Shown here: piece after piece, positions 10,274 to 20,592 of the stretch
How positions within the stretch are numbered: the first letter of the stretch is position 1
Layout: the number at the start of each line of letters is the position of its first letter
Assembly: GCA_964019425.1 (NCBI GenBank)
Contig: OZ025827.1
Span: forward strand, 124,001 to 188,000
DNA length: 64,000 bases
Source: Flectonema sp. DT1601
Taxonomy: Eukaryota > Euglenozoa > Diplonemea > Diplonemida > Diplonemidae
Direction of reading: 5' to 3'
The notes under the pieces: model-generated
Database searches by the model: none
The model's input: the letters and a program-made list of their open reading frames with translations, nothing else
What the model was told of the DNA's origin: nothing
Position numbers and translations under genes: made by a program

Positions 10274-11242
10274 TCAAAACAGCAAAAGGAGAGGACTGCT
10301 GGGGTCAGTTGAAAACACTCCCAATGGAGGAGGTGAGTTTTGATTCCAAAATGGAAGTCCAAACGATTCTTCGCGTAGTAATTCACAGCGAGGTGATATT
10401 AAGGGAGTCACAGAAGGAGTACTGTTTGGAGTGATACTCATCACACTCTCTGCTACACTCGGAATTGTGTTTGTGTTTGTGTTTGGCATCTCGTATCTCT
10501 TCTCCCACCAAACTCTGCAGACGTGGAGGTGACCACATGATTTCCCATACTTACACCTTCCTGTGATGTGAGGCTTACAAACATCTCTTATGGTGAACAT
10601 GTGCCCCTTCGCAATGCGCCTTGCGGCCTCATTCCACGCCAATAGATTCGATGGAATGATAATCTGATTGCCATCTAATTGAATAGAAGCTCCTATTCTG
10701 ATATCGTGTCGATCTCCATGGTGTTCACAACATGGCGTGCGAAGACGTTTCGCATTTAACGATTGCAACTCTGCTTCTTTGACGTGTATGAATTCACAGT
10801 CTTCATTCTTCTTACACTCATCGGAATTACAGAGACGCTTTGGATTGATCCTTTTATTTGAGAACTCTCTTCGATAGTCATCAAGTCCTTTTGTTCTCAT
10901 CACCGCAGGGAATCGAACGGCGAATACCGAACGACGTTCAACATCATTAAAAACAGCGACTTCGGTAATAAAGTCTTCGTCAATCTCAACTCCGTGTTTG
11001 ATACGCAAATTGGAGACGTAATTCGGATCAACGTGAAATGATTTACATTTTTTACCCTGACCACATCTACCCTTTAAATATAATCTACAAAGACATGATC
11101 GATGACCTTTTCCTTTTAGGGCTGCCGTTGATATTATTTTATGAAAAGGAATGTCGTAGAATACGTCTCCCTTTGCCATAGGATCTCGTATTTGAAAGTG
11201 ACCCTCCTCACTGCTGTTTACTAGTCTTAGCGAACCTGTCAT
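10274..11242 (-). CDS. Triple CCCH zinc-finger protein, putative RNA-binding
   Basis: A 322-residue protein with three CCCH-type fingers. The first lies near residues 52-70 (CRLYLKGRCGQGKKCKSFH), the second near 136-152 (CNSDECKKNEDCEFIH) and the third near 222-240 (CKPHITGRCKYGKSCGHLH). Such fingers usually bind AU-rich or other single-stranded RNA. In trypanosomatids, which regulate mostly after transcription, many regulators of mRNA stability are of this class. A Thr/Ser/Pro-rich tail (residues 255-322) is probably disordered. The start is 3 nt after CAG (complement of 11246-11248) in the sequence AAAACCTCAG. It lies between the multidomain end-processing gene and the PTAR1-like gene. Intronless. 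Target RNA unknown. Confidence 0.8.
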   Translation of the reverse strand: MTGSLRLVNSSEEGHFQIRDPMAKGDVFYDIPFHKIISTAALKGKGHRSCLCRLYLKGRCGQGKKCKSFHVDPNYVSNLRIKHGVEIDEDFITEVAVFNDVERRSVFAVRFPAVMRTKGLDDYRREFSNKRINPKRLCNSDECKKNEDCEFIHVKEAELQSLNAKRLRTPCCEHHGDRHDIRIGASIQLDGNQIIIPSNLLAWNEAARRIAKGHMFTIRDVCKPHITGRCKYGKSCGHLHVCRVWWEKRYEMPNTNTNTIPSVAESVMSITPNSTPSVTPLISPRCELLREESFGLPFWNQNSPPPLGVFSTDPSSPLLLLF

Positions 11243-11655
11243 ATTCTGAGGTTTTAAAAAAGCTGATTAGAAAATATATATAAATTAAATGTTTATATCA
11301 ACCACATCCAAGCAAAGAGGAATGGAATAATCTGTGGGCGTTTTTTTTTTTTTAAGTTCATTGCCGTCCTTCCTCTCAATAGGAAGGACATGCGAAACAC
11401 CAACCGGAAACAACAAAAAAAAAAAAGAAAAAAAGAGAAGAAAAAGGAGGAAATCTCAGATCTCATCATCGCATATTGCTTCTTTAGGTTAGGATAAAGC
11501 AGTTCAATTGATATTGGTAACGACAGCACTGAGCACGACAGTCAGTGCGAGTTAAAAACCAGGGATGAGAAGAAAAAAAAAAAACTGAGATTATTAAAAA
11601 TGAAAAAAACAACATGCTGTAAAATTAAAGCAGCACGTTGAATTGCTACAACTAC
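11243..11655. other. Intergenic spacer
   Basis: A 413-bp spacer with T and A runs (near 11340, 11409 and 11574). Contains the acceptor of the CCCH gene and the 3' UTR of the multidomain gene. No other gene seen. Confidence 0.5.
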
Positions 11656-14600
11656 TTAAAGAGAGACAGTGGCTGAAACAATAAGCTTCATTACTTTAGC
11701 GATGTTTATGTCTTTTTCAATCACTTCTTTCGCAGACGCTGCTCGGTGAGCAGTCAGCTGCGAGGTGATGAATTGAAGCGGCGATTCAGCAGCCAATTCG
11801 CCTCCTTCATAATAAGCTGTTCTAGTTTGATATAAAAAGAAATCAGAGTACAAAATAAATGTGAATCGAGACAATGAAGGAGGATAATCAAAACCAATTA
11901 CTGCAGTATTAGTCGTCGTTAAGTTGGACGGCAATTCCGAAGAAGTAATTTGAGTTTCCTGAAGAGTGATGAGATCCACTGCAGTCGGCATTCCGTCACC
12001 GCTACAAATAATTAAATGAAAATATTTTTCTACGATATCTGGGACTAAAGTACTTCGCAAGAAAGCAAATTTTGGTACAACCCCCCACATTCTGAGTGTA
12101 GTACTGTACAGCATTGCTTCGATGTTCTTTTCTGAAGACAAGAAAGTTGACAGACTACTGTTTTCAGAAACCGTATCCGACTTGAGCGACCAAACGCTGT
12201 CAAAAGTATATCTGCGATCGATATTTTTACGTCTTTTTTGTGTTCCGACAAGACGACCACGTTCCCAACCAGTTGACTGGGTGTCAATAACGTCTTTAAT
12301 ATCGAATATATTGTCTTGTTGGTACTCTCTGTTTGCTTCTACTTGAGATATAAATTCCTGTTGCAACGTATCAATGAATTTCTTATAGTCTTTGTACCCT
12401 GTGTATGTGTCAAGGAAATATAATCGATAACCACTCTTAAGTGTGATTTCTGGATGTGGTTCAGAAGTGAAATTACCATCACACTTCATAACAACACATG
12501 CAATGTTTGTTTTTTTATAAACTTTAGCCGCGACAGGTATGATTATATTTAGCCATTTCTTGTCGTGGATGTTTAGGTATTCTCCAGACGTTAATTTAAT
12601 ATCCACATCGATGTAAAGTCTGAATACCGCACCTCTAATCTCCTCCATATAAAATGGAGTGTTATTACTCGACTGTTCTTCAATAGATGTTTTCCAATAC
12701 CTGAGGAAATGGTTAATAAAACCCTCAGGAAGATAATATTTACCTCCTCGTTGACTGATGTGTGTTGGAGAGTCTTGACAGAGAGATACAGCCTTTGATT
12801 GTCCCTCAACTTGAGCGAGTCTTCGAGTGAAGTGAAGCATAAACCTTTCTAGTTGATCACCAGGAGAGTACAATGGGAGTGACTTCCTACCACCTAAAGG
12901 ATGTGGTTCCATAATAGTTTTTGGAACTTCAAGTGGCGGGAGTACTGTCTTTGATGAGTTCCAAATATTTGCATCGTGATAGTACAATGGATCTACTTCA
13001 ACTTCTGTTGGAATATTTATTTGATCGACAACAGTCATTGGTCCGTCTTCACTTGTTTTTGTCAACACACAGAGTTCTGATACCCAAAAACTAATAACAT
13101 TATCTCCAGCTGATCCGTTCCATTTATATTGTTTAGCAATCTTATCAACGTCAGCAGGAGTTGATCTTCCAACAGTGCAGTGAGGATTGTATCCATGAAA
13201 TGATTTCTTCGTACTGCTGTCAATAAAATGATTATCAAGTTCCTGTCGTAGGACTCTCATCGAATCGAATTCACTGCTGTACTCTGGCGCCAAATACAAA
13301 GAAGATCTGTTCCTCGTGTGATCATTGAAAGATGTCAACTTTCTGAGAGTAATTCTAAAAGGAGTTACATTACAATTCTTCATACACTCAACGATGTTTG
13401 ATCTGTTGTTTAGGTAGCAGCCCATGGGTATAAACGGCCAGACTAAATTCAAGTGGGCAGGCCAAGTCTTAAAAGCCTTATCATATTTCTCTCGTAGTGG
13501 TGCTAGTTTATCTGCGAGGGGTTTTGGAAGGACAACTGCAAGAGCAACGTTTCTGTCAAATGTTGAAATGACTCTTGGGATTTGAGATATTTCTGTGTTG
13601 TCGTCATCTTGTTCTGGACTGACGTCATCTTCAGGCACGTCACTGATGTCAAATTCTACAACAACTCCAAAGTGATCAGATGGAGTGAAAACTGGAACTA
13701 CCTCACCTGCTGGTTTGGGTACTTGTGTCCATTCCTTTACTATTTCTGAAAGGGTTGCTTCACTAGTGAGATTGATATCGAGAAGTTCACAGACGGACTT
13801 CTCAATAATATCGTAATTCTGATTATCTCCAGTAATCACATCAACATTATTAAATACATCAACTACTCCAGGTGTTTCTGAATTAAGAATGTTTTTAGTG
13901 GCGTTGAAAACTTCAACTGTTGGGTTACTAGATCCGCCTCCACCAACAGCACCCGAATTCGAATGGAAACTTGAATGACATTTAACAGTGTCGGTATCAA
14001 TAGTTAAAACTAACACATTTCTAAGTGATACATTACAGAGTTGTTGGAGGGCTTTTAAATCTGACAGTAGAATGTTAGGGGAGTCAATGATCCTTACTAG
14101 ACGTTCTGTTTCACTCTTCTTAGCACACTGCTGTACTAATCTAATCCAGTCAGCTGAACTGGTAGCCGCTTCTCTAGTTGCAATGACTGCTGTTGTATCG
14201 TCGCAGTGTTTTGTTATCCATGATTGGAGAATAGATGCGAGAGTACTTTTTCCTGAACAAGGAATACCTCTCACAAATATAGTAGCGATGTCCTCAACAG
14301 TTGTAGCTGAACCTTCTAAAAGACATTGTCGATAATGTGAACTGTCTATTGATCTGAAGTTGGTTCCTAATAATTTACTAGGCGATGGTTGAATTGCTGA
14401 AGATCTGATAACCATCCTATCAAGTCTTCTGCTGATGTACTGTCGGGAATTCCAAGCTGCGAGATTATTTGAGATTGGATCGAATGTGTAACCAGAATCC
14501 GAAGAACAATCTTTGTACTTCCCCCAGTCGATTGCGTCATTCTCTCCTCCGTCTCCGAAGTTAAAATCCCCCATTAGAATACTATCTTGATGCCTTGCTG

Positions 14601-15594
14601 ACATCTTAAATAATCCTTCCAATTGAATTGCTCTCTTTCTTTGTGCGTCATTTGCCTTATCACTAGTAAGGTGAGTATTGAGAATATGAACAGTGTGTTT
14701 ACCAGCAACTACTACCTCACAACATACAGCATGAACGTGAGGAGTGAATTGATGAATAGCTACTGAAATGCATTGACATTCCGCACTTCCCTTTAAGAAA
14801 CACATTACCGTGTCGATACCTTCTCTGCCAAAGTCGAATTCTGTTAGTTGGTAGTTTGTTTGAAACCATTTGTTTTGAGTTAAGAAACTGATAAATTTTG
14901 AATCAGTTTCCTGAAAGGAAACGATATCTATCGGACCTCCTCTATTTGACTCATGTCTGATCGTATCGATGAGGAATGGCCATCGTTTTGAATAATGAAG
15001 AATATCTCCATCAAACTTAGCGAACAATACATTTTGTGTTAATATCCTAACAGGTCTCGATAAACTACCACAAGCTGTAGTCGTGGATGAAGGCGCTAAG
15101 TGTTTCCAAGTTTTAGTAGTGGGGCAGTAATCGCGGAGATCAGCTCTGTCAGTTCGTGGATAAGTTCGACTCTTTTTTGTAGATTTGTTCTTTTTGTCAT
15201 CGTTAGCTGTTGACACAACCGGAGCTGGTTGTGCAGCGGAAGCGAGCGTTCCATCAAATAAATCAGCCAACCTCTCACTTCTGTTCTCTCTATCCCAAAA
15301 TAAGATTCCATTGTTCGCAAACTGCATTACTCTATGCCACGGGATTGAATCGAAATCAAGAGATCCTCCTTCCCTCCATTTATTCATTTTCATCCATCGA
15401 AGTCCAGAAAATCTGTCAATGTACCCAACTTCAATATTTTCTGTGTCAACGTTGGGATGCCATCTTAACTTTTTGAAGACCGCTTCAGATGTTATTAATT
15501 TGTCTGCTGGTTGTGGAGGAGGAGTCTTGTTTCGCGACTTCCCTGTCTTCGCTTTCGGGCTTAGAGAAGAAGGCGGTGGTGTCTTAGCAGGCAT
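11656..15594 (-). CDS. Multidomain nucleic-acid end-processing protein (MJ1316 + EEP with inserted P-loop kinase + 2H + AEP-like primase)
   Basis: A 1312-residue, intronless protein. Residues 33-112 match the MJ1316 domain (formerly DUF504), proposed to recognise RNA cyclic-phosphate ends. Residues 180-400 are an endonuclease/exonuclease/phosphatase fold: TQN188, E229 in FQET, THL near 308 and GDFN at 342-345. Its expected last motif, SDHFGV, appears only at 639-644. Between lies a P-loop ATPase/kinase (GIPCSGKST, 443-451), apparently inserted in the fold. Residues 682-862 are a 2H phosphoesterase: HLN at 714-716 and HCT at 805-807. Residues 950-1135 resemble an archaeo-eukaryotic primase: IDVD with D996/D998, SGYRLYF near 1054 (the usual His is not evident), and ID1104 followed by GRLVGTQK. 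Kinase plus 2H recalls the healing half of fungal tRNA ligase, but no ligase domain is seen. The start is 5 nt after CTTAACAAAACAG. Substrate unknown. Confidence 0.85.
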   Translation of the reverse strand: MPAKTPPPSSLSPKAKTGKSRNKTPPPQPADKLITSEAVFKKLRWHPNVDTENIEVGYIDRFSGLRWMKMNKWREGGSLDFDSIPWHRVMQFANNGILFWDRENRSERLADLFDGTLASAAQPAPVVSTANDDKKNKSTKKSRTYPRTDRADLRDYCPTTKTWKHLAPSSTTTACGSLSRPVRILTQNVLFAKFDGDILHYSKRWPFLIDTIRHESNRGGPIDIVSFQETDSKFISFLTQNKWFQTNYQLTEFDFGREGIDTVMCFLKGSAECQCISVAIHQFTPHVHAVCCEVVVAGKHTVHILNTHLTSDKANDAQRKRAIQLEGLFKMSARHQDSILMGDFNFGDGGENDAIDWGKYKDCSSDSGYTFDPISNNLAAWNSRQYISRRLDRMVIRSSAIQPSPSKLLGTNFRSIDSSHYRQCLLEGSATTVEDIATIFVRGIPCSGKSTLASILQSWITKHCDDTTAVIATREAATSSADWIRLVQQCAKKSETERLVRIIDSPNILLSDLKALQQLCNVSLRNVLVLTIDTDTVKCHSSFHSNSGAVGGGGSSNPTVEVFNATKNILNSETPGVVDVFNNVDVITGDNQNYDIIEKSVCELLDINLTSEATLSEIVKEWTQVPKPAGEVVPVFTPSDHFGVVVEFDISDVPEDDVSPEQDDDNTEISQIPRVISTFDRNVALAVVLPKPLADKLAPLREKYDKAFKTWPAHLNLVWPFIPMGCYLNNRSNIVECMKNCNVTPFRITLRKLTSFNDHTRNRSSLYLAPEYSSEFDSMRVLRQELDNHFIDSSTKKSFHGYNPHCTVGRSTPADVDKIAKQYKWNGSAGDNVISFWVSELCVLTKTSEDGPMTVVDQINIPTEVEVDPLYYHDANIWNSSKTVLPPLEVPKTIMEPHPLGGRKSLPLYSPGDQLERFMLHFTRRLAQVEGQSKAVSLCQDSPTHISQRGGKYYLPEGFINHFLRYWKTSIEEQSSNNTPFYMEEIRGAVFRLYIDVDIKLTSGEYLNIHDKKWLNIIIPVAAKVYKKTNIACVVMKCDGNFTSEPHPEITLKSGYRLYFLDTYTGYKDYKKFIDTLQQEFISQVEANREYQQDNIFDIKDVIDTQSTGWERGRLVGTQKRRKNIDRRYTFDSVWSLKSDTVSENSSLSTFLSSEKNIEAMLYSTTLRMWGVVPKFAFLRSTLVPDIVEKYFHLIICSGDGMPTAVDLITLQETQITSSELPSNLTTTNTAVIGFDYPPSLSRFTFILYSDFFLYQTRTAYYEGGELAAESPLQFITSQLTAHRAASAKEVIEKDINIAKVMKLIVSATVSL

Positions 15595-15886
15595 ATTATC
15601 TGTTTTGTTAAGCTAGTTCAGTAGAAAAAATTTAATAAGAGTACTTTTCTTTCTTGTAAAAACATAAACATCCGTCTGGCCACCAACCCCATCTATTATT
15701 TTGTCTTAATGTTCCTAACCTAAGAGGGTAACTCAGGGTAATAAAAGAAAAAAATAAATAAACTCATTGCACCAATTCTTTTTTTTTGGTTCAACGTTTT
15801 TAACAAAACAAAAAGTAATTGCAACAGCAGATCAGACGTAGCCATCTCCAAACAAAATAAGAATTGACGTAGTTAACGAGGTAGTG
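15595..15886. other. Short intergenic spacer
   Basis: Holds the predicted splice acceptor of the multidomain gene (complement of 15600-15602) and the 3' end of the small membrane protein gene. Nothing else is recognised. Confidence 0.45.
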
Positions 15887-16201
15887 TTAGTCATCTATTT
15901 CTTCCCATTCAACAATGAGTGGACCTCTTAATTCTGTGTCAGGATCAGATGGAGTTGGTGATTTCAGAGGTGTCCTGTTATTGTGATCAACTCCATCATT
16001 CGCTGATTCTATCGGTTGATTATTATCATCTGAGATTTCAGTTTCTTCATCTGTTCCACTACACTCCTCCAGATCAATTAGATCGTCAGCGTCTGGAAAC
16101 TCACAATTAACAGCTCTCGCAGTGTGTACCAACGCAAACGGTACAGCAAACAACCCAGTGTAACCCCCTAGAAATATCCCTGCAGCAAATGGGATTGGCA
16201 T
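15887..16201 (-). CDS. Small single-pass membrane protein of unknown function
   Basis: A 104-residue protein. I start it at the ATG of MPIPFAAG, because a cleaner acceptor (TTCATTTCAG, complement of 16221-16223) lies 19 nt upstream. A longer frame would need a GTG start. Residues 2-30 form one hydrophobic segment with small-residue spacing (AAGIFLGGYTGLFAVPFALV). The remainder is strongly acidic and Ser/Asp/Glu-rich, ending LIVEWEEIDD. This shape, a short N-terminal anchor and a charged tail, is seen in many small organelle membrane proteins, but no family is recognised. The good acceptor, sensible start and biased composition make it likely real. Confidence 0.55.
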   Translation of the reverse strand: MPIPFAAGIFLGGYTGLFAVPFALVHTARAVNCEFPDADDLIDLEECSGTDEETEISDDNNQPIESANDGVDHNNRTPLKSPTPSDPDTELRGPLIVEWEEIDD

Positions 16202-18446
16202 CTTTATCTCTACCAACACCCTGAAATGAATATAATTTACAACATCATCGGAGTTGAGACTTTAAGAAGACAATCTCTAGAATGTCAACCAAACCTGCTG
16301 TAAAATAATAATAAGTTTGAGCTGGTTTTTTTTTTTTTTTTTTTTTTTTTGCGTAATTTCGAAACAGCGAACATCTTATAAAGAGAAGAAAGAAGTACTG
16401 AAGTCGAAGTCTCAGCTTAAAAAACAAGGACGCTATTGAGATTAGTGCGTGAGCCCTTCATATTTTTTTTCTTTTTTTATTTTCTTTTTTCTGTTCTGTT
16501 CCATTCTTTCTTTTTTTTTTTTTTTTTTTTGTTAGAAAGACTTTTTTAAAAATCCTCTGCTGCTCGTTAACAGAACTTTCATTGAGTCGCCTGCGTAGAC
16601 AAAAAAACTAACAGCAGGTCAAAAGTATAGTTAGGACCGGAACGGAAGTAAGATAACTGAATGGGAAAAAAGAAAATTAAAAAATAAATTGAGAGAGGAA
16701 GAGAAAGCAACACACAAACTACTGGCTGGTGTCGAACTTGCAGATCACGCAACTTTTAATGTTACGTTTATTATAATGAAATGAATGAATGAATGGCTTA
16801 TAATTCTTTTTTTATATTATACTGAACAGAGCCAATCAGCTGGCTATTAGCACGCTCATCAGGGGAATGCTGCGACGGAAAATTTTCGAGTTACCAGTCG
16901 CCACAATGTAAACCACCTGAAATCATAATTTAAAAAAAAAGAAAAAAGCAGCATTCCCCCTCTTGTTTTTTTTTTTGTATGATGTATATTATAAATTATA
17001 TATAGTACGTAATAATAAAAAAAAAAAAAAAGGCAGCTTATCCCGCAGCTTACGAATGTAAAGTGTTCACTACAAAACAGTGTCGAGGATACATCAAGCA
17101 AGCACGGTCTAAATATTGCTAGGAATCGTGATGTTAGTGGGGGAAGAAGAAAAAAAGACTTCACGAAAGAAGAAACAAAAAACTAATGCAGCAATTTTTT
17201 TTTTTTTTTTTTTTTTTTTCCACATGGCATGTGTACCTGTGCCTGTGGTGTGTGTGCTTGACTAATTCAAATGGTGAATAAAACATGAAGTTTCTTTAAT
17301 GACACTAACCACCTTTACGCGTGCTACTTGTTTCCGTCTGTGAACGACGTTGTGCGCAGGGTTACGTAACAGTTGTTAGTTTTCATCAAAGATATTCAAA
17401 GTGCAGTAGTGGGGTGTCAAACTTGGGTGAGTCAACCCAACAAATCATAAACAGAAATGGGAAGAGAAGAAAAAAAAAAAAAAAAATTAGTGATGTTTTT
17501 TTTTTTATTATTAATTATTTTTTTTATATACTTTGTAGTGAGTAATAGAACAGAAGAGATGTGTCTTATTTTTATTTTTATTTTTGGACATTACAACAAA
17601 CTCCATCAAGGATCTCGCTACGAATAATAAACATTTTACTAAAATGAAATGTATGTAATGGGATGCGAATGTTTTTTTTTGTACTCTTTTCTACGGAATA
17701 CACCTGCTGCATCATTTTAAAGAAGAAAAAAAAAACCACCAAAAAGAGAAACTAAATAATATTATTCGAAATAGAATGCTCAGTTTGGACAACATGTTTT
17801 GGCTTGAAATATAAAAACTAAAGAGATCAGATGAACACTCTTCGTTATTCTAAAAAGAACGGGAAGTCGAAGACTACACTACTCGTATTGAAAACCGATA
17901 TTTCCCTACCCTGATTCCCGCTTTGAAATATAAGGCAAATCAATCAGAATGTTTTGTCTTTTTAACGTTTTTTTACCATTTTCCCAGTTAGAAGCAGATA
18001 GCAGACAGTAAAAATGACTGCACACGTTTTTTTTTTTTTTTCATAAATACCAATTCACAAAGGTGGAACACATTGTAACAACCACCTTCTTAGTTTCCAC
18101 GTCTCAGAACAACAGAACACATACCACACAAAGAAACCAACAATTCGACATAAAGCTAATCCTTTCGAGATTAGTGATAAAAAAATAAAAATAATGTTCT
18201 GCTGTTTTCTTAAGTGAGGTACCAACAGGGATAATCAACAAGTAGCAGGTGGGACTAAGCGACGAGTGGTGTCGGAGAAAGGATTTGAAACATAAAAATG
18301 CAAAAGAAACAAAAAGAAAGATAAGGCAGTCCACCAACACCGCCCCCAATGCCATCTCATAAATTAGATAGCCAAGTCAACTAATCAAATGAATGTTGTG
18401 GATGCTTGCGGTACTTCAGCAACTGAAGTACTACAAATCAGAGATG
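16202..18446. other. Long gene-free spacer
   Basis: A 2.2 kb A/T-rich spacer between the M3 peptidase gene and the small membrane protein gene. It contains T runs of more than 20 at 16327, 16508 and 17196, and A runs near 17017 and 17469. All open frames are short and low-complexity. The part near 18446 must be the 3' UTR of the peptidase gene. Confidence 0.5.
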
Positions 18447-19249
18447 CTATGAGCCGGCACTTCTCCACCCGTTTATCTGAAGGGCACTGGTTCGCGCATT
18501 CAAGAAATGGATTTGGTTCGGATCCCGTTTCAGAAATGAATGAACGGACTCCTGCGCAGAACCGATCCCACCAGGAGCGAGTATCAGTTTTCGATATTCA
18601 GCTCCAGTAGAAGGGTTGCCAGTGCCCTCAGTTGCAAAACGGGTGTGGAACATATCAGCTGACAGTACCTCTGACCAGAGATAAGAATAATAAGCTGACG
18701 GGTATGCCGCCACTACATGACAAAAGTTACGAAGCATATTCCAACCAGGTGGATTATTTAATAAAGTTACTCGAGGTCTCATTTCATCAACAAGATTCTG
18801 TGTGTCCTCAGCAGTTGTTGGAGGAGTAGTATGAAGAGAGAGATCAAGCAAAGCGAGGTAACCATTATTAAGTGTATTGATTGCTGCGTTTACATATCTT
18901 GTTTTTAGTAGCTGGGCGATTAGTCTGTCAGAAAGAGGAACTTTTGTTTTGTGGTGTTGAGACATTTCTTTTAATACCTCTGTATCCCAACACCAATTCT
19001 CCATCATTTGAGAAGGAGCTTCCATCCAATCTCGACTACACTTTGCTAGTCTCGTCATGTTAGCATCTCCTTCTGCACAGATTCCGTGTAATGCATGACC
19101 CAGTTCATGAAAAAATGTTATGACATCTTTATGTCTCAACAATCCTTGTAAGTTAGCAAGCATACATGCTACAGGACACTGTTCTTTGTATTTCTTTGTG
19201 ATAAAGAAAATAGCAGCGTGTGGGTACTTCCCAGGTCGAGGGTGTAGCT

Positions 19250-19286
<37 letters not shown>

Positions 19287-20592
19287 AACTACCGATACTC
19301 AAAACAATACATTCCCAACAAGAATGACATACATCTAGATAGAAATGTCCGAGTGGGCGGCTGTCAGCTGCATCGGTGACGGAAAACAGTCGAACACATT
19401 CATGCCAACTATTAAACTTATCATTTGGAACTTCAGTAATACGAAGTCCTAAGATACCTTCATATAAAGTCATGGTAGTAGAGAGAACGTGGTCGAGGGG
19501 AAAATGTTGTCGTATCTGTGAAAGTTATTTTTTTAGAAAGAATTCAACCTCATAGAAGCAATAATCACATACAAGTTCCTCATCAATACCGTATTCCCTT
19601 TCAGTAAGTCGTTCTGTATAGAAAGTAATGTCCCACGGATGAAGAACTCCATCAAAAGGTATATTTAAATCACTCATATGAGAACGTTTGTATCGGAGGA
19701 GTCGCTCGTATTCAACTTCGGCAGCGGGTCGGAGTTTTTCAGTTAATTCCAAGAGAAAAGATGTTGCTGAAGATGCGTCACCGACCATGGATCCTTGACA
19801 AACATAATCAGCGTAACAAGAGAAGCCTAAAAGGGATGCAAATTGCTGACGTAAAGACATAATGTTAACTAGCAAATCAAGATTCCCTCCACAAGCAGTA
19901 TCACGTGCACCGCTTACCAGTCGACGAGTCTCACCAACAATACACTTTGACATTACCATCATGATGTCGAGATACTTTAATGAGATTCGATATTTTCCTT
20001 TTTTATCACTTCGTGCGTCTAGCCAGTCTTGTGGTAGTCCTGACAGCTGTTCTGCAGTCAGTAATAATATCGTTTTATCTTCTCCAACAGCAGCAGTGTA
20101 TCGACGACACAAACCAGATTCTTGTGACATGATTGACTCTAAATCAGTGCGTTGACTGGGATTAAGATGAAGACCACATTTACTAAAGTCACGTAATATT
20201 TTTGTTAGAAAGTGTCGTTGTGAACGAGTTAGTTTTTCAGTTGATTGCTGTTCGTATTTTGAAACAATTTTATAAACATCCATCCGCATCCGTCCTGTTC
20301 TGCGAAGTTTTTTAAACGTCGCTCCCGCTTTACTCGCAGCAGTTCTCAACTCCGGATTAGGACTACAATGTTGTAAGAATTTAGCTTCGCAAACCATCGG
20401 ATTTGTTTTATAGTTAGATATACAAACAAGAGGTTCAACAACATTTTCATACATAAGATCACCTTTAAGCTGTCCAATTTGATCCCATGTTGCAGTACTG
20501 TCATCGATTATCTTTTTAACTCGGCTTTCAATGTCTTCAACCGTCTTTGGCCATACCAACTTTGGGACATGTAATTCAGGGGGGTCAGTCAT
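18447..20592 (-). CDS. M3-family zinc metallopeptidase (thimet/oligopeptidase type), three exons
   Basis: Three exons: 20592-19549, 19515-19333 and 19247-18447, giving 675 residues, the usual length for oligopeptidase A/thimet-type enzymes. Splicing at both introns (33 and 85 nt) restores the family sequence without a break: FYE joins IRQHFPLDHVLSTTM, and HFYLD joins LHPRPGKYPHAA. The zinc motif HELGH lies in exon 3 (FFHELGHALHG), with the third ligand in RDWMEAPSQMMENW downstream. Family members cleave short peptides, often those left by the proteasome or after mitochondrial import; no obvious signal or transit peptide is seen (MTDPPELHVPKLVWP). The start lies 19 nt after TTTTGACAG. Intron 2 holds an A run of more than 30 directly before its acceptor on the coding strand. 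Confidence 0.9.
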
